From positions 2,352,501 through 2,416,500 of the forward strand of contig NC_015844.1 of the NCBI RefSeq assembly GCF_000973105.1: a stretch of 64,000 bases of DNA. Direction: 5' to 3'. This DNA is from Zobellia galactanivorans. GTDB lineage: Bacteria > Bacteroidota > Bacteroidia > Flavobacteriales > Flavobacteriaceae. Made by a program: the position numbers and the translations under genes. The notes beneath the pieces are model-generated. The model ran no database searches and had not been told where the DNA came from. It saw only the letters and a list, made by a program, of their open reading frames with translations. Shown here piece by piece: positions 17,412 to 27,298 of the stretch. How positions within the stretch are numbered: the first letter of the stretch is position 1; every line of letters starts with the position of its first letter.

Positions 17412-19689
17412 ATTTGATTGTTTTTGTGGTTATGATGGCGTCATTGAGTACAAAGGGCATAGGGATACTGTTTTCGGGCCGTTCCGGTACTTCAAAGAGC
17501 GGGTGGGTCAGAAGGTCGTTTGACGCTTCGTAAAATGTAAGCTCGAGAACACTGTCTTTTGGGATGGTGATTTCAAGTTCGGTATAGGCGTCGTCAGTGA
17601 TGTAATGGGTAACCAGCTTTGTCGATTTCCGTTGGTTGAGATAAAAAGGGGATAGCTCAAGTTGATTGACCTTTACCTTTTTTAAATTCGTGGTTTTGGT
17701 AAAAACATCAAGCCGGTTTACGTGGCGTTGCGGGGTAACGCATAGTATTAGCTTTCGGTCGTTTCCGATGAGCGTGTCTTTTAAGGTTTCTATGTTCGGG
17801 CCTTCGATAGTTTTCAAAGGGGCATTTGTAGACCGCGTGAATACGGTGTTGTACTTACTGCCGATGGTATGTTGGTTCAGCTTTTCGATACTGTTGTTGC
17901 CTTCCCCTAAAAAAGTTTGGTTCCACGTAATGGGTACTTGGTCGTAACTGGCCCATTGGGCCGTTTGGCTATCCGTATCTAGAATGTAGACCAGACTGCT
18001 CGGTTTACCGTTTTCGGTATTGAAGCCTGAGTGTATATGGGCGTAGGCCATGGCACCGATAAAAACGAGCAGTGCCAAATAAGCCCATTTCTTTTTATGT
18101 CGGTACCTAGCAAATAGCGGTAGCAAGAGAAAGAAGGTAAGCGTGACCAATAAGGTACAGCCGACCAACATCTTAAGGCCTAGTCCCACAGGGAAACCTT
18201 TGACCAAGGGGGTGTACAGCCATAGGGCCGGTAAACTTAAAAACAGCAAGGGCAGCACATCGGGAGCCTTTTGGTTTATGCCTACATAGCTCGCGGCAAG
18301 AAGGGCGAATACGGGTATGGTAAAAAAGCTTGCCCCTGGTAAATACTGGGCCATAAGCCCACAGATTATCAACCATAGCACTAAAGGGGCCACGAGCAAA
18401 TCGGCCGTTGTTAACTTCTTGAACTTATGATAAATGCCAAAACAAATGGCTATGGCAAGACAGGCAAAGGCAAAAATATAGGCGTAGCCGTTATACGTAA
18501 AGCCGTGCAGCATGTCCTTGTATTCGGGGTAGGCCCATTTTAACGCGGGCCAACTGAAATACCCGACGAGGCCATTGGTAATAACGGAAAGAAGCAAGGG
18601 GACAAAACCGGCAAAAACTCCCTTCAGTGTCAAGGCCCCTTTTCTAAACCCATATATTAGAAGACCAATAAAGGAAAGAATGGCCAATAGGAACATGGGC
18701 CAAATCCAATCAAAGGGATAGGAAACAACACCGAAAAGGGGCATGTTAAAGTAAACGTAGTCATTGGGACTTTGCAGTTGGCTGAGGTCGGTTTGGCTAA
18801 AATGCTCTAGTAAGGGGGCTAGGTAACTACCTTGGTGGGCCAATGTTTTTTTGTCCAGGCGTTCGTAGGCATCTTGGGCGGTGTGATAATCAAAGTGATC
18901 GTCGATAAAGGCAAAGTTGAACCCTTGGATATCGCGGTCTTCCCTAAAAACGGTCAGATCGGTATCGTTCGGAAGCATTTTATAGATGCTGTAATATAGG
19001 GAGTTTGCCATGGGGTATTTGGGGTTGGCCTTGATAAACTCACGTATTAAATGTTGGTTGCCCCTATTGGTTTCAATAAAGGTATAGCTTGGCCCTCCGC
19101 TTCCCCTGGCCTCGAAATTGAGTACAAGGCCCACATCTTTGGCCCATTCGTGCCGGTTGACGAAGAGGTCGGCTCCGTTCAAACCCAGTTCTTCCCCATC
19201 GGTGAACAATATGATGATGTCGTTTTTGGGTTTTTGCTTTTCCGATAGAAAGGCGCGTAGCCCTTCTAGAATGGTTGCCACGCCGCTACCGGCATCACTG
19301 GCGCCCAAAGCGGAGTGTGGATGGCTGTCATAGTGCGAAAGTAGAAGTAAGGCCTTACCGTTCTCGGTTCCCTTTATTCTGGCGATAATGTTTTCGGGTT
19401 TGCTCATGTTCCCCCAGTCGCCGACCGCATAATCGGTTTGCAGGGAAGTTTGCAATCCCATTTTTTCCAATTCGGAAACGATGTAGTCCTGGACCTTTTT
19501 ATGCCCGGGAAAACCCACGGCATGGGGCTCTTGGGATAGTTTTTTTACGTGTTTTAATGCGCGATCGGTAGAAAAGGCCGATGCCGCTGTGGAACTATCT
19601 TCTTGGTAAACCGGCATTGAAGTGTGAAACCCCCAATAGATGGCGGCGACCAGAAGTAGAAAGGAGAGGGTGGCGGGGAATTTTCTCAT
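17404..19689 (-). CDS. Membrane-anchored M28 family zinc metallopeptidase
   Basis: 761 residues. An N-terminal signal anchor (LSFLLLVAAIYWGF) is followed by an M28 catalytic domain (about residues 45-310) with all the usual metal and catalytic positions: SHYDSHPHSALGASDAGSG, FTDGEELGLNGA, NFEARGSGG and DYHTAQD. Residues about 335-605 contain some eight or nine transmembrane helices and the last 150 residues form an extracytoplasmic beta-rich domain. The layout resembles fungal vacuolar membrane protease Pff1 and its bacterial relatives. Likely an aminopeptidase facing the periplasm. It is the first gene of a two-gene operon with the epimerase-like gene. Confidence 0.88.
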   Translation of the reverse strand: MRKFPATLSFLLLVAAIYWGFHTSMPVYQEDSSTAASAFSTDRALKHVKKLSQEPHAVGFPGHKKVQDYIVSELEKMGLQTSLQTDYAVGDWGNMSKPENIIARIKGTENGKALLLLSHYDSHPHSALGASDAGSGVATILEGLRAFLSEKQKPKNDIIILFTDGEELGLNGADLFVNRHEWAKDVGLVLNFEARGSGGPSYTFIETNRGNQHLIREFIKANPKYPMANSLYYSIYKMLPNDTDLTVFREDRDIQGFNFAFIDDHFDYHTAQDAYERLDKKTLAHQGSYLAPLLEHFSQTDLSQLQSPNDYVYFNMPLFGVVSYPFDWIWPMFLLAILSFIGLLIYGFRKGALTLKGVFAGFVPLLLSVITNGLVGYFSWPALKWAYPEYKDMLHGFTYNGYAYIFAFACLAIAICFGIYHKFKKLTTADLLVAPLVLWLIICGLMAQYLPGASFFTIPVFALLAASYVGINQKAPDVLPLLFLSLPALWLYTPLVKGFPVGLGLKMLVGCTLLVTLTFFLLLPLFARYRHKKKWAYLALLVFIGAMAYAHIHSGFNTENGKPSSLVYILDTDSQTAQWASYDQVPITWNQTFLGEGNNSIEKLNQHTIGSKYNTVFTRSTNAPLKTIEGPNIETLKDTLIGNDRKLILCVTPQRHVNRLDVFTKTTNLKKVKVNQLELSPFYLNQRKSTKLVTHYITDDAYTELEITIPKDSVLELTFYEASNDLLTHPLFEVPERPENSIPMPFVLNDAIITTKTIKFE

Positions 19690-19894
19690 TTGTTAAAGTT
19701 CTCAATTTTAAATATAAAATTCTAGTCGAATCCGGTTTTTTTGAAAAGGGCGGATTTTTTTAAATTGGTATTATTTTATATAAATTAAGAATAATCTAAT
19801 AGGTAATACGTCGAATAACTGAATATTTTATTAAAAAATTCATTATCTTTAGTAATTAACCTAATCTGCCGCTAGGCAATAAAAACTATACTAT

Positions 19895-20362
19895 ATGGGA
19901 ATAAAAAGTTTTCAAGGCCCTCGGGCAAAAGTCGATGTCAAGAAAGAGTATGACGCGCCCATATTGGTTTCAGACTACATGACCAAGAAACTGGTGACAT
20001 TTAAGCCTGATCAGTCTATTCTAGAGGTTATGGAGCTGTTTACCAAGCACAACATCTCGGGTGGTCCCGTCATGGATGACAATGGTTTTTTGGTTGGCAT
20101 TATCTCAGAGGCCGACTGTATGAAGCAGATTTCCGAAAGTCGGTATTTCAACCAGCCTATTCTAGACAAAAGTGTAGAGAAGTTTATGACGAAGGAAGTT
20201 GAGACAATTCCCCATGATATCTCAATTTTTGACGCCGCAAGCATCTTTGATAAGCACAATAGAAGAAGGCTTCCGGTTATGAAAGACGGTATTTTGGTCG
20301 GTCAGATTAGCCGCAAGGACATTGTTATTGCCGCTCTGAAATTAACAGGCCACAATTGGTAA
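19895..20362 (+). CDS. Two-CBS-domain protein
   Basis: 155 residues, almost entirely two CBS domains (residues about 25-85 and 95-150): VSDYMTKKLVTFKPDQSILEVMELFTKHNISGGPVMDDNGFLVGIISEAD (seen in parts) and VEKFMTKEVETIPHDISIFDAASIFDKHNRRRLPVMKDGILVGQISRKD (in parts). CBS pairs bind adenosyl ligands and act as energy or ionic sensors. Without a fused effector domain this is likely a regulatory partner of another protein. Its AT-rich 205-base upstream region carries a near-match to the -7 box (TATCTTTA) but no clear -33. Confidence 0.88.
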   Translation: MGIKSFQGPRAKVDVKKEYDAPILVSDYMTKKLVTFKPDQSILEVMELFTKHNISGGPVMDDNGFLVGIISEADCMKQISESRYFNQPILDKSVEKFMTKEVETIPHDISIFDAASIFDKHNRRRLPVMKDGILVGQISRKDIVIAALKLTGHNW

Positions 20363-20405
20363 TGTCACGTTCTCCCCAAACGCATAGCCAATAGATGAAC
20401 ACGAG

Positions 20406-20432
20406 TGCTTTCCTATGGAAAGCATTTTTTTT
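20406..20432 (+). terminator. Terminator after the CBS protein gene
   Basis: TGCTTTCC, loop TAT, GGAAAGCA, then eight T: perfect 8-bp stem with strong U tract, 44 bases after the stop. Confidence 0.85.
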
Positions 20433-20455
20433 GTGCTAGTATGGCCCCGAAGTAC

Positions 20456-20806
20456 TTATTCCCGCTTTACGATCATATAGACATCGTTGTCGAGTGGTAG
20501 GTAGCCCAAGTCGTACACAAAGTAGTAGACCGTGCCTTTTTTGGTAGTGTAGAGGTTGGTGATAAAATCGAAATCGAAGCCCTTGTCCAACAACTTTGCC
20601 TTGGTGGTAGTGGTCTTGCCGTCTTTTAGGGGGAAGCTATCTAAAATCCGGTAGTTCTTTCGCAAGCGGTTGTTCGTATTGCGAATGAGGTTGTTAGCGT
20701 CTTTGTTCGCCTTGTTGTGGTAGGCGTTTCGGCAATAGTCGGAACAGAATTTTTTGTCGATACGGCCTATAATTTCCCGGCCACAATCCAAACACTTTTT
20801 TTTCAC
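20456..20806 (-). CDS. DUF2116-like zinc-ribbon protein
   Basis: 116 residues. The N-terminus holds a small zinc-binding site: Cys5-x2-Cys8 and Cys21-x3-Cys25 (CLDCGRE ... KFCSDYCRNAYHNK), typical of DUF2116-type ribbons. The remainder is a basic helical stretch (NTNNRLRKNYRIL) and a strand region ending DNDVYMIVKRE. Possible nucleic-acid or protein-binding adaptor; function unknown. Its start is one base from the stop of the upstream DUF6265 gene, so the two are co-transcribed. Confidence 0.82.
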   Translation of the reverse strand: MKKKCLDCGREIIGRIDKKFCSDYCRNAYHNKANKDANNLIRNTNNRLRKNYRILDSFPLKDGKTTTTKAKLLDKGFDFDFITNLYTTKKGTVYYFVYDLGYLPLDNDVYMIVKRE

Positions 20807-20807
20807 C

Positions 20808-21299
20808 TTATTCTTTTTTAAAGTTAAAGGTTACCTCCTCGGCGGAACCATCTTCGTCGCCGATTTGGGCGTAAATATTGATTTCGTCATTACTTACCTT
20901 TTCGAAGGTAAATCCTTCAAAATACACGCGCTTACCGTCTACTTTTACCAATTTGAACGATTGCACTTCGTCTTTCTCTTCCCATCCCTTTAAATCACCG
21001 TGAAAATGCTTGAGTTCATATACTAGGGTGTTGTCGAGCTCGCGAATGTGTCCCAGTTCATAAAAACCAACTTGGCCGTCGGATACCAGCTTAAAGGAAA
21101 ACATCATGGAACCTCCCGATGGAGGGCCCCATATTTCTTCGGTAATACCCCCAAAGGCTTCGCCCGACCAATGGCCTTGCATCCAAGAAATATCTTTTAA
21201 CGTGGCCTTCGGCGACGCGGCCCCTTCCGGAAGTGCCGTAGTGTTTTGGGCATGTGCGGCCGATACAACAAAAAATAAAGCACAAATAAAATAGCGCAT
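20808..21299 (-). CDS. Exported DUF6265-family protein
   Basis: 163 residues with a Sec signal (MRYFICALFFVVSAAHAQ). The mature part begins with the conserved LKDISWMQGHWSGEAFGGITEEIWGPPSGG of the DUF6265 family (read in parts) and forms a predicted lipocalin/calycin-like beta barrel. Probably binds a small hydrophobic ligand in the periplasm (inference). First gene of a two-gene unit with the Zn-ribbon protein. Confidence 0.82.
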   Translation of the reverse strand: MRYFICALFFVVSAAHAQNTTALPEGAASPKATLKDISWMQGHWSGEAFGGITEEIWGPPSGGSMMFSFKLVSDGQVGFYELGHIRELDNTLVYELKHFHGDLKGWEEKDEVQSFKLVKVDGKRVYFEGFTFEKVSNDEINIYAQIGDEDGSAEEVTFNFKKE

Positions 21300-21360
21300 G
21301 GTCTATAGGTTTACGGAGTTGTAAGATACATAATTATCCGTTTTTAAACGCATTCAAAAA

Positions 21361-21936
21361 TTAAGGCTCTATTGATAAGTCATATTTGTTTAAGAGGCCA
21401 ATAAGACCCTCTTTTGAGAAGCGGGCTTTTTTGATATTGTTTTTTTCAGGGTCTATATTAAAGTTGATGGCCGTTCTAAAATCGGCCTTTTCCAGGTCGG
21501 TGCGTTCGAAAATGGCATTTTCTAGGTCGCATGAGTCGAAAATGGCATTTTTGAGAAGGGCCTCGGTAAAGTCCGTTTGAATCATTTTACAGTCGACAAA
21601 TTGTTGCTTTGTTAAAGTGAGTCCGTAGAAAGAGGAATAGTTGAGCGTGCAATCGTTAAAACCAAAACCGATGAGAAAGGTATTGCAATCTTCAAATTTG
21701 AGTCCCATCATTTTGCAATGGGAGAAGGATACTTCCTTAAAAGTGGTATGGCGAATGTTGGCATTGCTGAGGTTACAGTCGATAAACTCACATTCCATAA
21801 AATTTTGGTTGTCGAGGTAGGCATCTGAAAAATCGCAACCTTCAAAAGTGCAGTTTTCGTAATCCCCTTTGGGCAGTTTGTTTTTGGTCAGGTCGCTTCC
21901 CTTAAAGGTTTGGTCGGCAATAAAGGGTTTATCCAT
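21361..21936 (-). CDS. Pentapeptide-repeat protein (Qnr-like fold)
   Basis: 191 residues with about 25 A(D/N)LxX-type units (CTFEGCDFSDAYLDNQNF, ECEFIDCNLSNANIRHTTF, LLKNAIFDSCDLENAIFERT). These form a right-handed quadrilateral beta-helix. The length and a break near residue 90-100 resemble the Qnr/McbG/MfpA group, which mimic DNA and bind gyrase, but many environmental homologues have no proven role. Resistance to quinolones cannot be claimed from this sequence. Confidence 0.85.
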   Translation of the reverse strand: MDKPFIADQTFKGSDLTKNKLPKGDYENCTFEGCDFSDAYLDNQNFMECEFIDCNLSNANIRHTTFKEVSFSHCKMMGLKFEDCNTFLIGFGFNDCTLNYSSFYGLTLTKQQFVDCKMIQTDFTEALLKNAIFDSCDLENAIFERTDLEKADFRTAINFNIDPEKNNIKKARFSKEGLIGLLNKYDLSIEP

Positions 21937-22014
21937 AATCAGGTCAATTGATGTGCAATTTCTTGAAATGCCTTTGAATATCCTAAAAAAAGCATGGTTT
22001 CGTCTTAAACCGTA

Positions 22015-22227
22015 TCAATCGATGCGTTCAACCTCACTCTCGAGCTTCAATACATCACTGCCCTCTTCCTGTTTGATTAAGAGGGCTTTATTGTCGGCCG
22101 AGCCGTTGCGGGTAATTTCATGATTTTCGATTTTTCGGGTGACCGATTCCGAATATGTGTCTTCCACTTTTCCTTGGGCCTGTCCCGAACCCCATTTCCA
22201 CTTTACCTGTGTTCCTTTTCTGATCAT
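22015..22227 (-). CDS. DUF2945/HVA1-family small Tudor-like protein
   Basis: 70 residues from the ATG at 22227 (MIRKGTQVKWKWGSGQAQGK). The lead-in KxGxxVxWxxGxGxxxGxV and later VTRKIENHEITRNGSADNKALLI are the family hallmarks. The fold is a small SH3/Tudor-like barrel; family members are found in many bacteria and fungi and have no settled function. Upstream in-frame codons without a good start were left out. Confidence 0.8.
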   Translation of the reverse strand: MIRKGTQVKWKWGSGQAQGKVEDTYSESVTRKIENHEITRNGSADNKALLIKQEEGSDVLKLESEVERID

Positions 22228-22503
22228 AGTGTCCGTAATGATGTTTTTCTTAAGAAAAGAAATGGATGGCACATTAAAGGAAGCGATAGGGGGAAATGCT
22301 GACCCAATCGAGAAACGGTACGTAGCAATTCGGCTATGGCGCTTAGGTTCAAAATTCTAGGGATATAGGTAAAGGGATGACAGCGGTCGATTATGACAAA
22401 AAATGGGCCTGCCTTATTTACCCCCTTTTTTAAACCTCATTTTCCACCTCAAATATTTTGTAGTTGTAGTTCTTTGGGTCAGAAACTATTTAACTCAATA
22501 ATT

Positions 22504-25500
22504 ATGAAAAAAACCAACCCTAAATTTAAGACATTCATACATGGCAAGACTTTGCTCTGTATGATGTTGTTTTTGACAAGTTTGGCCGTTATGGGCCAAA
22601 ATTCGGTGAGCGGAACCGTTTCCGATAGCAATGGACCTTTGCCGGGGGCCAATGTAATTGTAAAAGGAACCAATAACGGTGCCCAAGCTGATTTCGATGG
22701 AAACTATGCCTTGGACAATGTTGCCGACGATGCCTCTTTGGTGTTCAGTTATGTGGGGTTCAAGACGAAGGAAGTTGCCTTGAACGGACAAACGGTCATC
22801 AATGTAACCTTGGAAGAAGATGCAGAGTCTTTGGAGGAGGTTGTAGTAGTGGGTTACGGAACCCAAAAGAAAAGTGATTTGACCGGCGCGGTAGCAGTGG
22901 TAAAGGGAGAAAAGGTAAATATTGCGCCTACCCCAAGTTTGACGCAGAATCTATCGGGAAAATTACCAGGGGTCATTACTCGACAGGAAACGGGCAAGCC
23001 TGGTGCCGATGGAGGGGAATTTTTGATTCGAGGTAAAAGTACCTTCGGAAACAACAGTGCACTTATTTTAGTCGATGGAGTGGAGCGTAGTATTGATCGG
23101 CTCGACCCGAACGCCATAGAGAGTATAACCATATTGAAAGATGCCGCTTCGGCCGCCATTTATGGGGCACGTGCAGCCAACGGTGTGGTCTTGGTAACGA
23201 CAAAGCGCGGTGCCTTGGGTGCACCGAGCATAAGTTATAACAGTTCCTTTGGTTTTCAATCTGCGGTACAGGTACCCGAAATGCTCAACGCGGGCGAATT
23301 TGCCGAGTATTTTAATGAAGCCAGTTTGAACAGTGGCGATAACCCGGCTTTTACAGGTGAACAAGTACAGCAATACCAAAACGGAACTTTGCCCAGTACC
23401 GATTGGTGGGGAGAGGTAATCCGTAAATCGGCACCGATCCAACAACAAGGTATTACCGTAAGTGGGGGTGGCGAAAGGGTCAGGTATTTTACAAGTTTAG
23501 GTATGCTCGATCAAAAAGGGTTGTATGAAACCTCTTCTTTTAAAAGGTATAATGTAAGGGCCAACGTAGACATTGATTTAACTGACCGGTTTACCCTCGG
23601 AATCGATTTGGCGGGAAGAAAAGAGAAAATAAGCGATTCAAGTAATTCTCCCTTTAATTCACTATTGAATTCCCAACCGACCTCGCCGGCGTATGTGCCC
23701 GATAGTGTCGAACCAGGTGGATTAGGCTATAATGGTGTGAATATCAATCCTATTGGCGAGGCGATATATTCAGGGTATAAAAGGACCAATTGGAACGTGT
23801 TCCAAGGTAATTTTAAATTGAAATACGATATCCCCATTGAGGGATTGACCACTACTTTCAAGTACAATTATGACCATTCTTTTAAAAACGAAAAGGAGTT
23901 TAAGGAGCCTTATACCTTCTACGTATCGGATCCGGTCAATAATATCTATACCCCATTCAATAGCATTTCGAACATTACGTTGACCGAGGGCTATGATGAA
24001 ATCGTGCAAGAGACCACCCAGTTTTTTGTGAATTATGACAGGGCGTTTGGGAAGCATAATTTAGGGGCCCTGTTCGTTTATGAGAAGGTGGACAACGAAA
24101 GGAAAAATATAGAAGCAGGCCGCCAAGGTTTTGTTTCGCCCTCTATTGACCAGTTATTTGCCGGTGGGGCAACGGGCCAGATTTCTGACGGAACGGCCTC
24201 TGAAAGCGCAAGACAAGGTTATATTGGACGTGTAACATACAGCTATGCGGACAAATATTTGTTTCAGGCCAATGTAAGGCATGATGGGTCTTATAACTTC
24301 CCAAAAGATAAAAGATGGGGTACGTTCCCTGCTTTCTCTGTGGGTTGGAAGATTTCGGAAGAAGGATTTTTATCGGGTGTGGATGCCATAGAGACCCTAA
24401 AGCTTAGGGCTTCATGGGGTAAGTTCGGTAACGATAGGGTAGGGCCGTTTCAATTCTTGTCGGGCTATACCTTTAACTCAGGGTCCGTCATCGGAACTTC
24501 GGGGGCGTATAAGCCCGGTATTCAAGATACGGGCATTCCCAACCCGAACATCACATGGGAAACGGCAACGGCCAAAAACCTTGGTTTGGATTTTAGCCTT
24601 TGGAAAGGCCGTCTCTCGGGTGAATTCGATATTTTCAGTAAGCGAACCAAAGACATCTTGATTGCCCGAAATGCTTCCATTCCAAAAAGCTTTGGTGCCA
24701 GTTTGCCCAAAGAAAACCTCGGTATTGTAGATAACAAAGGTTTTGAATTGGCCTTGACCTACAAGGGGCGCATCGGTGAGAATTTTAAGTTTGAGCTGTC
24801 GCCCAATATGACCAAGGCCACCAGTGAGGTCATCTTTATCGATGAGCCCGAAGACGTTGAGGATAGAATACGAAAAACAGGCCGACCCTTTGATCAATTG
24901 TACGGATATACTTCCGAAGGCCTCTTTAAATCACAGGAAGAAATAGATGGATGGGCCGACCAAGATGGTCAAGGCAATGCCTCGCTTAAAACCGGTGATA
25001 TCAAGTACAAAGACATCAACAACGATGATGTTATTGATGGTTTTGATGTCCAACAAATTGGAAAGAGTGTTATTCCAGAAATCGTATATGGCCTAAACCT
25101 ATCCATGTCTTACAAGAACCTTGATTTGAACGCCAGTTTTCAGGGCGCTACCGATTATAACAGCTATGCCTATATCGGTGCTTTTAGCCTAGGGTCGAAT
25201 GCCATTCGCGAAAGGGTTTTGGATTCGTACAGGGAAGGAAACGAGAATGCGACCTTCCCTCGGGCCTATTTCAATACACCCCCGAATAATGAGCGTACCT
25301 CTACTTTCTGGATGATCGATGGATCGTATTTAAAGTTGAGAAATGTAGAAGTAGGTTACAATTTGCCCGATGCCGTAATGGATAAATTGGGAATTGATTC
25401 GATTCGTTTCTTTGTTTCCGGAAACAATCTCTTGACTTTTTCAAAATATGACTTCTATGATCCGGAACGACCTTTGGAGGAAAGTGGCAATTCCCTCTAC

Positions 25501-25548
25501 TATCCCCAGTTACGACGGGTAAACCTTGGTTTTAGTGTAAACTTTTAA
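22504..25548 (+). CDS. SusC/RagA-type TonB-dependent outer-membrane transporter
   Basis: 1014 residues from ATG 22504, after a signal peptide (cleavage near MGQ, residue 31). The order is a carboxypeptidase-regulatory-like domain (about 35-105: SVSGTVSDSNGPLPGANVIVKG), a TonB box region with EEVVVVGYGTQKKSDLTGAV, a plug (QNLSGKLPGVITRQ; FLIRGKSTFGNNSALILVDG) and a 22-strand barrel ending in ...GFSVNF. It forms the barrel of a SusCD complex that imports oligomers (glycans or peptides). The SusD lipoprotein gene follows 10 bases later. The substrate cannot be told: no glycoside hydrolase or peptidase gene is close enough to be its clear partner. Confidence 0.95.
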   Translation: MKKTNPKFKTFIHGKTLLCMMLFLTSLAVMGQNSVSGTVSDSNGPLPGANVIVKGTNNGAQADFDGNYALDNVADDASLVFSYVGFKTKEVALNGQTVINVTLEEDAESLEEVVVVGYGTQKKSDLTGAVAVVKGEKVNIAPTPSLTQNLSGKLPGVITRQETGKPGADGGEFLIRGKSTFGNNSALILVDGVERSIDRLDPNAIESITILKDAASAAIYGARAANGVVLVTTKRGALGAPSISYNSSFGFQSAVQVPEMLNAGEFAEYFNEASLNSGDNPAFTGEQVQQYQNGTLPSTDWWGEVIRKSAPIQQQGITVSGGGERVRYFTSLGMLDQKGLYETSSFKRYNVRANVDIDLTDRFTLGIDLAGRKEKISDSSNSPFNSLLNSQPTSPAYVPDSVEPGGLGYNGVNINPIGEAIYSGYKRTNWNVFQGNFKLKYDIPIEGLTTTFKYNYDHSFKNEKEFKEPYTFYVSDPVNNIYTPFNSISNITLTEGYDEIVQETTQFFVNYDRAFGKHNLGALFVYEKVDNERKNIEAGRQGFVSPSIDQLFAGGATGQISDGTASESARQGYIGRVTYSYADKYLFQANVRHDGSYNFPKDKRWGTFPAFSVGWKISEEGFLSGVDAIETLKLRASWGKFGNDRVGPFQFLSGYTFNSGSVIGTSGAYKPGIQDTGIPNPNITWETATAKNLGLDFSLWKGRLSGEFDIFSKRTKDILIARNASIPKSFGASLPKENLGIVDNKGFELALTYKGRIGENFKFELSPNMTKATSEVIFIDEPEDVEDRIRKTGRPFDQLYGYTSEGLFKSQEEIDGWADQDGQGNASLKTGDIKYKDINNDDVIDGFDVQQIGKSVIPEIVYGLNLSMSYKNLDLNASFQGATDYNSYAYIGAFSLGSNAIRERVLDSYREGNENATFPRAYFNTPPNNERTSTFWMIDGSYLKLRNVEVGYNLPDAVMDKLGIDSIRFFVSGNNLLTFSKYDFYDPERPLEESGNSLYYPQLRRVNLGFSVNF

Positions 25549-25558
25549 AATTAAAAAA

Positions 25559-27208
25559 ATGAAAAGGATAAAAATATATATGTCCCTGGTCGTGATTTTT
25601 GCATTTGCAATTTCATGTGAAGACGGATTTTTAGAAAGAGAACCCTTAGATATTATTAGTGAAGACGTGGTCTATAATGACCAAGGTTATGTAGAATCTG
25701 TTCTGTATCGATTGTATAATTATATGCCCGTAGGTTTCCCGGGAAGGGGGCAGGACAATCAGCCTGGAAACAATGCCTATGGTTTTTCTTCCATCTTGGA
25801 TAACAATACCGATATAGCCATGACCAAAAGTGCTTGGATCGAAACGTGGAAGGTGATTCGTCCCGGTTTGATGGATGCTACCAATAACCCTTTGGACAAC
25901 TGGGAAACCCTGTACAAAGGAATATACTTGGCGAATACCATTCTGGCCAATATTAAAGATAGCGAGTTGGATGATGAGGTCAAGGCCAGGGTTACGGCAG
26001 AGGCCCGTTTTGTAAAGGCGTTTCAATATTTCGACCTGGCCCGAAGATATGGGGCCGTTCCCTTGATCAAAGAGTTGCAATCGATCGATGATGAACTATT
26101 GTTGCCCAGAACCCCGGTAGATGAGATTTACGAGTATATCGATCAAGAGTTTACCGCTGCCGCCGCCGATTTGCCATCGGTATCGGAACTTCCCGATTCT
26201 GAAATCGGAAGGGCCACAAAAGAGGCCGCATGGGCTTTTAACGGAAGGGCCCAACTGTTTGCCAAAAATTATGGGCGTTCCGCAGAGTTGTCGAAGGCCG
26301 TGATTGATGGGAACGGGTACACCCTGTCTTCAGATTACGAAGGTTTGTTTCAAACCTATGGTGGAGATCCAGAGGTTATTTTTGAGGTGCTTTTCAACGG
26401 TACCGACAAAGGCCATTCGATGGATAAGGTAATGCTGCCGTTCAGTTATAGGGCCGATTGGGGTTCGCAATGTAACCCTACGCAAGAGTTTGTAGATAGC
26501 TATGAAATGGCCAATGGTCTGCCGATTACGGATCCGGCATCTGGGTATAATCCCTTAAAGCCTTACGAAGGAAGGGACTCAAGGTTCTACGCTACCATAT
26601 TGTATCAAGGAGCCGATTTTATGGGCAGGAAAATGGATTTGCTTTTTCCCGATGGGGTAGATGCGCCTTTGCGTACCGGCCTACATACCATAACCGGCTA
26701 CTACATCAGAAAATTTATGGATCAAAGTGCGCCTTTTGGAGTTGATTTTGGACAAAGCAAGCAAAGTTGGATAGAGATGAGGTTGGCAGAGGTATTGCTG
26801 AACTATGCCGAAGCACAGAATGAGGTAGCAGGTCCAGATGCGTCGGTCTATGACGCCATCAACAGGGTGCGTACAAGAGCGGGTCAGCCCGACTTGCCCG
26901 CAGGACTCTCAAAAGCCGATATGTTCGATAGGATCGTACATGAGCGCAAAATTGAATTGGCCTTGGAGGGTCACCGTTTTTGGGACCTTAAACGATGGGG
27001 CATGGGCGTAGAAGTATTGAACAATAAAATCTTTACGGGAATGAAGGTACTGGATGTCGACCCTGTAACTGGGGAAATGGAACTAGAGCCTTTTCCAGTT
27101 GACAACAGGCCTGTTACCATCTACTCTGAGAAGTTTGATCTGTTCCCGGTTCCTCAGGCCGAAATTGAAAAGAATCCTAATTTACTTCCGCAGAACCCTG
27201 GTTACTAG
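25559..27208 (+). CDS. RagB/SusD-family surface lipoprotein
   Basis: 549 residues. Lipoprotein signal with Cys20 (FAFAISC) followed by the acidic EDGFLEREPLD segment common in SusD proteins, which directs surface exposure. The body has the SusD alpha-helical fold with TPR-like units; the C-terminal part HERKIELALEGHRFWDLKRWG is the diagnostic SusD motif and the end is PQAEIEKNPNLLPQNPGY. It caps the SusC barrel and binds the substrate. Second gene of the SusCD operon, followed by a terminator. Confidence 0.95.
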   Translation: MKRIKIYMSLVVIFAFAISCEDGFLEREPLDIISEDVVYNDQGYVESVLYRLYNYMPVGFPGRGQDNQPGNNAYGFSSILDNNTDIAMTKSAWIETWKVIRPGLMDATNNPLDNWETLYKGIYLANTILANIKDSELDDEVKARVTAEARFVKAFQYFDLARRYGAVPLIKELQSIDDELLLPRTPVDEIYEYIDQEFTAAAADLPSVSELPDSEIGRATKEAAWAFNGRAQLFAKNYGRSAELSKAVIDGNGYTLSSDYEGLFQTYGGDPEVIFEVLFNGTDKGHSMDKVMLPFSYRADWGSQCNPTQEFVDSYEMANGLPITDPASGYNPLKPYEGRDSRFYATILYQGADFMGRKMDLLFPDGVDAPLRTGLHTITGYYIRKFMDQSAPFGVDFGQSKQSWIEMRLAEVLLNYAEAQNEVAGPDASVYDAINRVRTRAGQPDLPAGLSKADMFDRIVHERKIELALEGHRFWDLKRWGMGVEVLNNKIFTGMKVLDVDPVTGEMELEPFPVDNRPVTIYSEKFDLFPVPQAEIEKNPNLLPQNPGY

Positions 27209-27245
27209 GGGACAGTTTATAGTGAGTTGCATGTTAGTTGAGTTG

Positions 27246-27277
27246 AAAGGGTTACGGAATATTTCCGTAGCCCTTTT
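27246..27277. terminator. Terminator between convergent SusD and CAT-fold genes
   Basis: AAAGGGTTACGGAA, loop TAT, TTCCGTAGCCCTTT: a 14-bp stem with one G-T pair, followed by TATTGT. It lies 38 bases after the SusD stop and 22 bases from the stop of the minus-strand gene at 27299, so it can serve both. Confidence 0.8.
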
Positions 27278-27298
27278 ATTGTACTCGAAGTTTTGGCG

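Noticed and set aside
21361-21936. Quinolone resistance (qnr) gene
   Set aside because: Pentapeptide repeats alone do not show gyrase protection; no resistance context.
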